The notes below the pieces were generated by a model. That model saw only the letters and a program-made list of their open reading frames with translations, ran no database searches and was not told where the DNA came from. Below, piece by piece: positions 9,012-17,271 of a DNA stretch of 64,000 nucleotides. A program made the translations under genes and the position numbers. How positions within the stretch are numbered: position 1 is the stretch's first letter; every line of letters begins with the position of its first letter. Source of the stretch: DATLZU01 sp051293835 (GTDB lineage: Bacteria; Nitrospirota; Nitrospiria; Nitrospirales; Nitrospiraceae); contig JBPKMA010000001.1 of the NCBI GenBank assembly GCA_051293835.1, positions 186,001 through 250,000 on the forward strand, given 5' to 3'.

Positions 9012-10148
9012 CTGGGTCGCCGTGGGCAGGGCCGCGAAGGCCATGGCGGGAAGCGAGGCCTTGCATTCATTGACGACCCGAACGAACACCTCTGTCAGGA
9101 TCGGATCGAAGCGGGTCTCCGCTTCCAGCGAGATCCGGCGAACGGCCTCTTCAATCGAGGTGGTCGGCCGCGTGGGCGAGTCGGCCGTAAGATGGTCGAA
9201 CGCTTGGGCGATCGCGACGATCCGAGCGAGCAGCGGGATTCCTTCGCCTTGGAGACCGTGAGGGTAGCCGAAACCGTCGTAACGTTCGTGGTGGTAAGCG
9301 ATGATCTGGGTGACTTCCGCAGAAAAACCGAGCGGCAACATCATGCGCGCTCCGATCTCGGGATGGCGTTTCAGGTTTTCGGCTTCGGGGGGATCGCCAT
9401 GGCTGAATGCGTAAGGATCCAGAGCGATTTTCCCGATATCGTGGAGAAACGCGCCCAGCGCGAGGGATTTCTGTTCCGCCATGGTGAGGTTGAGGCGGTT
9501 GGCCAACAGCGTCGCATAAAAGCTGACTCGGCTGCAGTGGTTCAGCAAGTGCCGGTCCTTAGCCTCCAGCAGATCAGAGAGCAGAGGCAACAACTCGGTC
9601 ATGTCGCTATTACTCGGCGTCGGTCCTTCCTGCGATGACTTCAGGCTGGTGGGATAGTGGCGTTTCAGTTCGATCCAGGTCTTAGCACAGTCCTGTTCGG
9701 TTTCCCAAGCCGAACCTGCGTGCTTGAGAAAACGACGCAAGAAATCGAGCCGTTGTTTTTTCTCCAAGGTTTGATTGATGAGCGCGATCAATTCGGTCAC
9801 ATTGAACGGCTTTAGCAGATAACCGGCTGCGCCATGGCGGATACCCTCCATGGCCGATTTCAGACTGCCGTAGCCGGTAATGATGATGACCTCCACATCG
9901 GCGTGCTCGTGTTTGATGTCTTGGAGCAGATCGATGCCTTGGCGATCGGGCAACTTCTGGTCGAGCGTGATCAGATCGATATGGTGTTCTTTGAGCGCAC
10001 GCAGGGCTGCGTGGGCGTTTTCGGCGGTATGAATTTCGAAAAAGGGGCGGAGGATGACCTTGAGCGCATCGCGAGGGCCGGCCTCGTCATCCACAACGAG
10101 AATTGTAGGTTTCTTGGGTAAGGCTGTCGAACCAGACGATGTGTTCAT
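9003..10148 (-). CDS. Response regulator with HD-GYP phosphodiesterase domain
   Basis: 381 residues. The N-terminal receiver domain (about 14-130) has the acidic pair VDDE, the phospho-acceptor Asp in LITLDQKLPD and the Lys in LLKPF. The C-terminal HD-GYP domain (about 185-365) has the HD dyad in FLHDIGKI and the GYP signature in HHERYDGFGYPHGL. HD-GYP proteins hydrolyse cyclic di-GMP, so activity is predicted to depend on phosphorylation. The gene lies downstream, on the same strand, of an NtrC regulator, a histidine kinase and a PilZ-containing fusion protein, but has its own promoter candidate. Confidence 0.92.
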   Translation of the reverse strand: MNTSSGSTALPKKPTILVVDDEAGPRDALKVILRPFFEIHTAENAHAALRALKEHHIDLITLDQKLPDRQGIDLLQDIKHEHADVEVIIITGYGSLKSAMEGIRHGAAGYLLKPFNVTELIALINQTLEKKQRLDFLRRFLKHAGSAWETEQDCAKTWIELKRHYPTSLKSSQEGPTPSNSDMTELLPLLSDLLEAKDRHLLNHCSRVSFYATLLANRLNLTMAEQKSLALGAFLHDIGKIALDPYAFSHGDPPEAENLKRHPEIGARMMLPLGFSAEVTQIIAYHHERYDGFGYPHGLQGEGIPLLARIVAIAQAFDHLTADSPTRPTTSIEEAVRRISLEAETRFDPILTEVFVRVVNECKASLPAMAFAALPTATQEP

Positions 10149-10175
10149 CGGTCTACAGTTGTGACTCGTGGCAAG

Positions 10176-10203
10176 ATACTAAGCAATTTACATGCCTTAT
10201 CAA
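10176..10203 (-). promoter_or_regulatory. Promoter of the HD-GYP regulator
   Basis: On the minus strand TTGATA (10198-10203) and TAGTAT (10176-10181) are 16 bases apart, about 28 bases before the ATG. The whole spacer 10149-10360 is AT-rich compared with its surroundings. Confidence 0.5.
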
Positions 10204-10360
10204 GGACTTCAAGGATTAACCGCAAGTTACAGTAGGGATGACCATTATGCATCTATATATAGTGTGATAGAAACGAAAAACGGCGATTGAGCTGTTGTTA
10301 CGAGTCACTTGCTAAGTAAAAAAATTGTACACGAATCAGTTACGACTGTCCACGCCTGTG

Positions 10361-11773
10361 TCATTCTTGCACCAACTGTGCGGGTTTGCTGTCCCTCGAA
10401 CTGTCCGGTCTGCTGATCCCCAGCGTATCCATCCGATACTTCAGCATGCGGCGGCTGATACCCAAGAGGTTGGCGGCGTGCGTCTGCACATAGTTGGTGC
10501 GCTTGAGGGCGTCTAAAATAATTTCCCGTTCGAACTCCATCACGGCTTTTTCGAGAGACAACCGACCGGCCAAGGTGTCTTCGCGTAGCGATGACGAGCG
10601 GCTGTCGCTCCGCAGCGAAGCGGGCAGGTGTTCCGGCAGGATTGTAGCGCCTTGCGACCACAAGATCGCCTGTTCGACGACGTTTTCCAGTTCGCGGACG
10701 TTGCCGGGCCAGGGGTATCGACACAGCAGCTCGATGGCTTCCTTGGAGAACTCCTGAGGAGGTCGTTTCTCCTCTTCGATTCGCTTGTCCAGAAAATGCT
10801 TGGCGAGAAGCGGGATATCCTCTCCGCGTTCCCGCAACGGAGGCAGATACAGCGAGATGACGTTGATGCGGTAATACAGATCTTCGCGGAACATGCCGCG
10901 GCGAACCAAATCGTCCAGATTTTTATTAGTGGCCGCGATGATGCGCACGTCGACCTTGATAGGTTGGACGCCACCGATGCGGGTAAACTCTCGCTCCTGC
11001 AGCACACGCAGCAGTTTGGCCTGGGTCACTGGGCTCAGGTCGCCGATCTCGTCCAGAAATAGGCTGCCGCAGTTCGCCAACTCGAATTGACCGATGCGGC
11101 GGGCGGTCGCGTCGGTGAACGAACCCTTCTCGTGGCCGAACAGCTCGCTCTCGATCAACGTTTCCGGAAGGGCGGCGCAGTTCAGCGCAACGAAAGGACG
11201 GTCGCGGCGCGAGCTGTTGTAGTGAAGCGCCCGCGCCACCAGTTCTTTGCCTGTTCCGCTCTCTCCAGTGATCAGCACTGTGGTGCGGCTGTCCGCCACC
11301 TGTTCGATCTTAGCGTAGATCTCCTGCATGGCTGGACTTTTCCCGATGAGGTTGTGGAAGGCGTACCGGTTTGCCACCTGGGTGCGGAGGTAGCGGACTT
11401 CTCGTTCAAGGTCGTGTGACTCGAGCGTGCGGGCGACGACGATGCGCAGTTCCTCGACGTCGAATGGCTTCGACAGATAATCGGACGCGCCCATCTTCAT
11501 CGCGTCCACGGCGGTTTTCACTGACTTGGTCCCAGTCAGCATAATCACGGGGATCGAGCGGTCCTCTGCCCGCATGGCCTGCAGCACGGTCAGCCCGTCG
11601 GTACCCGGCATGATCACGTCCAGGAGCACCAGATTGGGCGATTCGCGCCTGAACAGATCTAGTCCTTCCTGAGCGTCCGCCGCTGTGATGACATCATAGG
11701 TGGGTTCCAGGACCATCTTCAGTGAAGCCCGAACCCGCGGTTCGTCGTCGATCAGCAAAACCCGTTTCTTCAT
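10361..11773 (-). CDS. NtrC-family sigma54-dependent response regulator
   Basis: 470 residues: receiver domain (LLIDDEP, Asp in LVLLDVIMPGTDG), AAA+ sigma54-activation domain (Walker A GESGTGKE; LFLDEIGDL), and a Fis-type helix-turn-helix at the C-terminus (HAANLLGISRRMLKYRMD). It activates sigma54 promoters when phosphorylated. The sigma54-contact loop reads GSFTDA instead of GAFTGA. The ATG (11771-11773) overlaps the TGA of the kinase upstream (ATGA), so the pair is translationally coupled and probably forms a cognate two-component system. Longer open frames upstream of this ATG lie inside the kinase gene and are not used. Confidence 0.94.
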   Translation of the reverse strand: MKKRVLLIDDEPRVRASLKMVLEPTYDVITAADAQEGLDLFRRESPNLVLLDVIMPGTDGLTVLQAMRAEDRSIPVIMLTGTKSVKTAVDAMKMGASDYLSKPFDVEELRIVVARTLESHDLEREVRYLRTQVANRYAFHNLIGKSPAMQEIYAKIEQVADSRTTVLITGESGTGKELVARALHYNSSRRDRPFVALNCAALPETLIESELFGHEKGSFTDATARRIGQFELANCGSLFLDEIGDLSPVTQAKLLRVLQEREFTRIGGVQPIKVDVRIIAATNKNLDDLVRRGMFREDLYYRINVISLYLPPLRERGEDIPLLAKHFLDKRIEEEKRPPQEFSKEAIELLCRYPWPGNVRELENVVEQAILWSQGATILPEHLPASLRSDSRSSSLREDTLAGRLSLEKAVMEFEREIILDALKRTNYVQTHAANLLGISRRMLKYRMDTLGISRPDSSRDSKPAQLVQE

Positions 11774-13059
11774 AGCTCTCCGGTCGGCTGGCCGGCGCTC
11801 GAGCGAGGAGCCGCTGGCATGTTCACATAAAACGTCGTACCGACGCCCTCTTTGCTCGAGACTTGGATGTTTCCATGGTGCTCCTGGATGATCTGGTGCG
11901 CGATTGTCAACCCCAAGCCGGTCCCTTCGTGCTTGGCGCTGGAGTGTTTCGTGGTGAAGAAGGGATCGAAGATGTGCTCCAGATTGCTCTCCGGAATTCC
12001 TGTCCCCGTGTCCTCGACTTCGATCTGCACCCAAACCTCGCCGGAAGGTTTGGTGAGCCGATGCGTGCGCACCTTCAGGAAGCCGCCGCGCTCGCTCATC
12101 GCGTCCATCGCGTTGAGCAGCAGATTCAGAATGACTTGTTTAATCTGTTGGCGGTCCAGCATAACTCGGGGAAGATCCTGGGCTAACTCTCTTTCGATCA
12201 TAATGCCGCAGCTATCTGCTTTCACTTCCACAAAGTACAAACAGGAAGAAACGATTTCATTGAGGTCTTCCTCTGTCAGCTTGGGTTCCATGTAGCGGGC
12301 GTAATCCAGGATCTCTTGGATCAACCGCTCGATGCGATGAACATCGTCGATGACGACCTTGCTGAATTCCCTGATGAATTCCGGATCGTCCTTGCGCTCG
12401 GGCGCGAGCTGAATGAAGGTTTTGATCGATGTCAAAGGATTGCGGATCTCGTGGGCGAATCCGCCGGCGATGGTTTCAAGCGAACGGAGGCGATCGGTTC
12501 GTCGCATCAAGGTTTGGGATCGCCGCAGATCCTCGTACAGGAGGGCGTTGTCCAGAGCGTTGGCGGCGTTCTGAGCGAGAACCATGAGCAGGTCCGCTTG
12601 GTCCAAAAGCGGAAAGTCGTTACCGGGGCCTGTCCCCATGAGACAAAAGGCGATCAGGCGGTTTTTGGTGATCAGCGGAATGCAGACCTCGGCGTGCCAA
12701 CTCTCGAGGGTCGCTTGCATACCGAGACTAAGCGTCCCGCCGTGCTCTTCGCCAACGCCTGCGCGAACCACGGACGACTGACAGCGGGATAGAAACGTAG
12801 GGATCTCATGATGTGCGGGGATACGGGAAGGGAGCGCGGTGTCGGGGGTGAAACCACGGGAACAGACCAGATGGTAGATGTCCTTCTCTTTGTCGAGCAG
12901 AAACAGCGCCGCATGCGAAACTCGGAGCAATTGGGACAGTCTCGCCACGATCCGCTCGCCGAGAACGCTCAGTTCGGCGATGGTTCCCATGTCCTTACTG
13001 AAGTCCGCGATAATTTTCAATGCGTCAGCCGTCGGAACGACCTCGGTCTTCCGTGGCAT
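11770..13059 (-). CDS. GAF-domain sensor histidine kinase
   Basis: About 429 residues from the ATG at 13059; a TTG at 13098 would add 13 residues. No membrane segments are seen, so it should be cytoplasmic. The N-terminal half is a GAF-type sensor domain (about 15-165). It is followed by the HisKA phosphorylation site GGFAHEIRNPLTSI and the HATPase domain with DTGTGIPESNLEHIFDPFFTTK and GTGLGLTIAHQIIQEH. Its stop overlaps the start of the NtrC regulator, the presumed partner. The ligand of the GAF domain is unknown. Confidence 0.92.
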   Translation of the reverse strand: MPRKTEVVPTADALKIIADFSKDMGTIAELSVLGERIVARLSQLLRVSHAALFLLDKEKDIYHLVCSRGFTPDTALPSRIPAHHEIPTFLSRCQSSVVRAGVGEEHGGTLSLGMQATLESWHAEVCIPLITKNRLIAFCLMGTGPGNDFPLLDQADLLMVLAQNAANALDNALLYEDLRRSQTLMRRTDRLRSLETIAGGFAHEIRNPLTSIKTFIQLAPERKDDPEFIREFSKVVIDDVHRIERLIQEILDYARYMEPKLTEEDLNEIVSSCLYFVEVKADSCGIMIERELAQDLPRVMLDRQQIKQVILNLLLNAMDAMSERGGFLKVRTHRLTKPSGEVWVQIEVEDTGTGIPESNLEHIFDPFFTTKHSSAKHEGTGLGLTIAHQIIQEHHGNIQVSSKEGVGTTFYVNMPAAPRSSAGQPTGEL

Positions 13060-13202
13060 GCTGTCTTTCAGACTCGGCCTGTAGTCGCGGCGTTCCAAGA
13101 CAGACGAATCGCTGTGTACTGTTCCGCCGGGGTGTTAAAAACGTGCCCTCTGCTAAGGGCGGGAAGACGATCGCGGCAGAAGTATACACCTGATGCGGGA
13201 AT

Positions 13203-16200
13203 TCAGCCAGAGGAATTCGGCTTTTCAACCAACCCGATGCAAGCGTTGCCGGCGAAAGCGGTGTAGACGCGCGAGTGGACGGCGCCGCTCAGTCTGAGCA
13301 AACGAGACAAGTCAGTCGGATCGAAGCTATGGATTCGGCCTTCCCGGAGTGCCTGTCGCAAGCGGCCGAGATAGAGCAGCAATTCCCGGTCTTGGAAATG
13401 TGCCCGGTATATCGTGGAGAGATCAGTCTCCGGTGTCCAGGTTGCGATCAGCAATGTCCCGCGTGGTGCCAACACGCGCAACAATTCGCGGAGCGTGTAG
13501 AGTGGATCGTGTGCGTAGTCGAGCGCAAAGCGACAGATCACCCGGCTGAATTGGCCGTTGGGAAAAGGCAGGTGGATGTTCCAGTCAGCGCATACCCAGG
13601 AGAACTGCAAAGGAGGGGCGGGCGCTAGGGCGCCGGCGAATTTGGCGTTCAGGTCGGCCAGCGTCTCGAGTGCGGCCAGGTTGGCCTGTGCGAGAAAGTC
13701 GGTCTGGTTATCCAGGCCGACATACCGCACGGTTCGAGCGAGCGTCTTGGATGTGTGTCTTGAGCGATACGCCTGGTTGATCAAGAGCAAGCGGGCGAAC
13801 TCACCATGTCCGCATCCGACCTCTAAAATCGGCTTGCGGTCCTCGAGTTCCCCGAGCAAACGGTGAAGATGATCCAACAGACGCCAGTAGTCGGGATGCT
13901 GTTCGTGCTGATGGCCGCGCTGCACGTGGGCTTGCCACAGAGCCGGAGCGTCCACCGCGGACGTCTCATAGTGAACCTTGATCCGTTCCTGTTCGACGCG
14001 ACGGTGAAAATCGATCTCCCGCTCGACCGGATCGAAAACGGTCTGCACGGTCTCCCGAGGGAGAAGCCTCTTACGACATTGCGCGACCAATGTACGAACG
14101 AGCATCAGGGCCGGCCCCTCGGCTTTACGAGGGGGCAGGAAGGCCTCCGGTTTCAGGTGGATCACCTCCCCCCGCGCGCCCAACGCTGCCAGAACTCGTT
14201 GCAACGAGTCCTGACGGATTCGTTCCTGCGCGGCGTCAGAAGGTTCGCGACTCTGCGGCGTCAGGAAGAGGACCGTGGCGCGGATCTGTTCGGCGTCCTG
14301 AACGGCCGAGGTGACATCCACGAAGCTTCCCGCCACCGCATCCTGAAGCCAACGGTCCATGTCGACGTTGAGCCCTAAAAGATTGTCCAGCCCTCGCCGC
14401 TCTCCTTGGATATAGGCTTCGACCAGATCCTGCCGGTGCTCGATGGCCAGGGCCTGCCTCACGTCCAAGATTCCGTTCAACAGAATCAACAGGACCATCC
14501 GGTGGTCTCGTGCGGCGACCTTTAATGCGACGCGACCGTCGAGATCTGGAGCGATCACGGCGATTGGCGCAGACGGCCAAGTCTGCGCGGCAAAATCCAG
14601 CACGCCCTGCAGATCCGCTTGCATATCGGTGAGCGTTGTGTGTTCCAAATCGCCGTCGCTTTCGCCGAGGTGATTGGAGTGATCGAAACGCAGCGTCTGA
14701 AACCCATTGTTGGCCAAATATTGGGCGAGAACCAGGTGGTCGGTCTTGGTCCGCCCATAGCCCGGGGCTATGATAGCCAAAGCCGCGCCGGGACCGAGCG
14801 GATCGCGCGGCAGGTCGTGATAGAGAGCGAGACGGCGTCCCCGTGCGTTCCAGATCAGGGTGTGGACAACCTTCGTTCGTTCCAAGCCGTCTTCGATCTG
14901 CAGGGGAGAGGTGAGCAGGCGAGCGATCAGGCGGCTGATCGCCCGCTTTGTTTGTTCTTCGAGTGGGTGAAAGCGGACTCCCACGCGCAGGGCAGTTTCG
15001 GAAGGACCGGGCCGGAGATTTTTTGGTGCGCTTGGATCCGGGGCCGTCCAGACGACGTCTCCGGTCACGACGGATTCGATGTTTGGGGATGGCGAGGACG
15101 GCGCTGCGAGAGGCAGACGAAGCGCCAAGCGGGGTGCGAGCGTATCCGGACGCGCGTTGACTTGCAGGCATGCACCGCCACGGCTGATATTCACGGTCAA
15201 GCCGATGTGCCGACCTCGACCGGACGATGGCTCGGAAGATTCGATGCGGACGGGCAGAGTCAGTTTCGCCCTGATTGCGAGTCGCCGATCGGCGAATGTG
15301 CTTTCGACGCTCTCGAACGGACGGTGCAAACCGGTTTGGCGGTCAGGCGGATAAGCGATGGGGACGAGCCCTTCGATGGAAAGCGGAAAAGATTGCTCGC
15401 GAACCGCGTCGAGCAAAGAAGCCAAGACCTGACGTTCCGTGTCGCCGAGGGGGACAAACTCGACGGCCAGCGCGGTGGACCATGGAACCGCCGTGGCACG
15501 CGGAGCCTCGACCTCACCTCGCTCTCGGACCGTGCCGCGGATCTCCAAGGCTCCGCCGGCGCTTCTGAGGCTCAGGTAGATGGGCTGGCCGTCGACGGCG
15601 GGGAGGCGATCAGTGAACGTCAGATAGGCGCCGCCGAGACTCATGTTGAGCGCGGTGCCGTTCCAGGTGCATCCTTCGACGGTCAGGCGGGACTCGATCC
15701 GCGTCAAAACCCGCGGCCAGCTCCGGCGTTCGGCTGCGGCGGCGGCCGGCCGTTCTTCTGTTGGCGGTTCGGTTCGCGGCAGCACAGTCTCCTTCCGTTC
15801 CCGCTCCGCTTCGGGCAAGGAAGGGAGGGCCGCGGTGAGTTCTTCCCTCACCTGTGCGGCCTGAGAAGCGTGTGCCGCCATGGTCTCTAACTGGCGTTCG
15901 AGTTGTAGCGCCCGGATCGCGTTCAATAACTGTTGGGAGTTGGCTTGAAGGGCTGAAAGCGGATCGTCGAGTTCGTGGGAGACCTTGATGAGAAGCCGAC
16001 CGATCCCAAGCAGGCGGTCCGTTTGTCGGAGTTGGCTCTGCAGGCGGTGAACCGTCTCTTCCTGCCGCCGGCGCCAGGAGATATCCCGCAAGATGCCGAG
16101 TGTTCCGAGGAAACGGCGTTGGGGGTCGTAGAGGCCCTTGGCGTGAAGTTCGACCTCCACACCGTGTTCATCGCGGCCCGTTCCTGCCTTGGGCAAAAGG

Positions 16201-16850
16201 CGTAAGAGGACTTGCCGGCTGGATCGGGCTCCGCTGCGGCGTTCGTTGAAACGATATTCCGCTGCTTGGCGCTGGTCCGGAAGAAGAATTGTCGTAAAAT
16301 GCGCGCCGACCAATTCTTCGGGCTCGTATCCCAGGAGCGACGACACATGAGAGCTGATGTACACGAACCGCCCTTCGGAATCCAATTCGTATACGGTGTC
16401 GGGTAGTGTTTCGACAAGGCGGAGGTATCGCTCATGGGTCAGATCGAGTTTCGCGCTCAATGCGCGTTTTTTCATCGCTTCTCCGGCGACGATTATGAGT
16501 TCAGTGAGAAAAGCCGGTGAGTGTTTGAAGAGATGGAAATCCGCGCCGCTGCGGATGACTTGCAGGAACGTATCAGAGTCGGTGTGTTCGCTCTGAACGA
16601 TGATCGCGGCCTGCGGCGCGCGCCTCCGCAACTCCGGGAGAATCATGATTCCGCTGTTGGGGGACAGGCGCTCTTCGACCAAAATGACATGCCAGCTTTG
16701 CTTGGAGGCCCATTCGACCGCTTCGTCCGAGGAATAGACCGCTTCCACCCGGCAACCTGGATAGAAGCCGCGCATACTGATCGTGACCAGTTTGATCTCT
16801 TCCGCGTGCTCGTTCGCGACCAGCATCGTGAGCGGTTCTTGTTCCGGCAT
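13203..16850 (-). CDS. Fusion: receiver-like, PAS, two PilZ, LuxD-like hydrolase, methyltransferase
   Basis: 1215 residues from the ATG at 16850; a TTG at 16958 would add 36 residues without a clear domain. Order: receiver-like fold (7-125) with VEERLSP where the phospho-Asp is expected; PAS (140-260, ending GTLGILRDISWRRRQ); coiled coil with a kinase-H-box-like SHELDDPLSAL (291-301) but no ATPase domain; PilZ 1 (376-475; RSWPR, NMSLGG); PilZ 2 (520-635; RLAIR, NISRGG); alpha/beta hydrolase resembling LuxD acyltransferase (660-930); SAM-dependent methyltransferase (980-1210; motif I LEVGCGHGEFA). Both PilZ domains keep the RxxxR and NxSxxG c-di-GMP-binding motifs. It is cytoplasmic and heads a signalling block. 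I do not recognise a named family with this architecture; the function is unknown. Confidence 0.85.
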   Translation of the reverse strand: MPEQEPLTMLVANEHAEEIKLVTISMRGFYPGCRVEAVYSSDEAVEWASKQSWHVILVEERLSPNSGIMILPELRRRAPQAAIIVQSEHTDSDTFLQVIRSGADFHLFKHSPAFLTELIIVAGEAMKKRALSAKLDLTHERYLRLVETLPDTVYELDSEGRFVYISSHVSSLLGYEPEELVGAHFTTILLPDQRQAAEYRFNERRSGARSSRQVLLRLLPKAGTGRDEHGVEVELHAKGLYDPQRRFLGTLGILRDISWRRRQEETVHRLQSQLRQTDRLLGIGRLLIKVSHELDDPLSALQANSQQLLNAIRALQLERQLETMAAHASQAAQVREELTAALPSLPEAERERKETVLPRTEPPTEERPAAAAAERRSWPRVLTRIESRLTVEGCTWNGTALNMSLGGAYLTFTDRLPAVDGQPIYLSLRSAGGALEIRGTVRERGEVEAPRATAVPWSTALAVEFVPLGDTERQVLASLLDAVREQSFPLSIEGLVPIAYPPDRQTGLHRPFESVESTFADRRLAIRAKLTLPVRIESSEPSSGRGRHIGLTVNISRGGACLQVNARPDTLAPRLALRLPLAAPSSPSPNIESVVTGDVVWTAPDPSAPKNLRPGPSETALRVGVRFHPLEEQTKRAISRLIARLLTSPLQIEDGLERTKVVHTLIWNARGRRLALYHDLPRDPLGPGAALAIIAPGYGRTKTDHLVLAQYLANNGFQTLRFDHSNHLGESDGDLEHTTLTDMQADLQGVLDFAAQTWPSAPIAVIAPDLDGRVALKVAARDHRMVLLILLNGILDVRQALAIEHRQDLVEAYIQGERRGLDNLLGLNVDMDRWLQDAVAGSFVDVTSAVQDAEQIRATVLFLTPQSREPSDAAQERIRQDSLQRVLAALGARGEVIHLKPEAFLPPRKAEGPALMLVRTLVAQCRKRLLPRETVQTVFDPVEREIDFHRRVEQERIKVHYETSAVDAPALWQAHVQRGHQHEQHPDYWRLLDHLHRLLGELEDRKPILEVGCGHGEFARLLLINQAYRSRHTSKTLARTVRYVGLDNQTDFLAQANLAALETLADLNAKFAGALAPAPPLQFSWVCADWNIHLPFPNGQFSRVICRFALDYAHDPLYTLRELLRVLAPRGTLLIATWTPETDLSTIYRAHFQDRELLLYLGRLRQALREGRIHSFDPTDLSRLLRLSGAVHSRVYTAFAGNACIGLVEKPNSSG

Positions 16851-17271
16851 TCGGTCTATCCCGCGGAGCCGAAGAGGGCTCCGTCTCTGTGCAGGATCGA
16901 CGACACGAGCCGGCTCGACCACGTCAGCCGGCCTATGCCAGATCCTCTCTCGGCGCAACCCGGAGTGTCCATAAGCGGTTCTGGCGCTGCGCCTCTTGCT
17001 TAGCGGTCGCCCGTAGGCTGAAGCAACGGGTGTTATGCGACGAATCGCCGTGTTTATCGGGTGTGAGAAGTCTTAAATAGCATAGTCGGGCTGCTCCAAC
17101 CCAGTCCGCGGCGTGGGGGCTGGGCCTACTTTGGTAGGGGATGAAGAATGAACGTCCGGAGATGTGACGGGCAGAGGAAAGACTTATGGCCAAATTTGTA
17201 CGCGACGGAAGAACTGCACCGGCGTCAGAGCCCCCGTGCTTCGACGCCCAACATCTCCGCCGGATACCGGC
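16851..17271. other. Spacer upstream of the fusion gene, with possible RNA structure
   Basis: No gene is seen in these 421 bases. Two short hairpins stand out. GCCGG-ATA-CCGGC (17260-17272) touches the stop codon of the copper-protein gene and could be part of its terminator. CCTAC-TTTG-GTAGG (17124-17137) lies beside a looser CCCA/TGGG pairing at about 17098-17124. The region should hold the promoter of the fusion gene, but no convincing -10/-35 pair was found. No known riboswitch consensus was recognised. Confidence 0.3.

Noticed and set aside
14619..15890. 423-residue open frame on the plus strand
   Set aside because: It lies opposite the fusion gene, whose motifs on the minus strand are clear. 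No domain is present in the plus frame.
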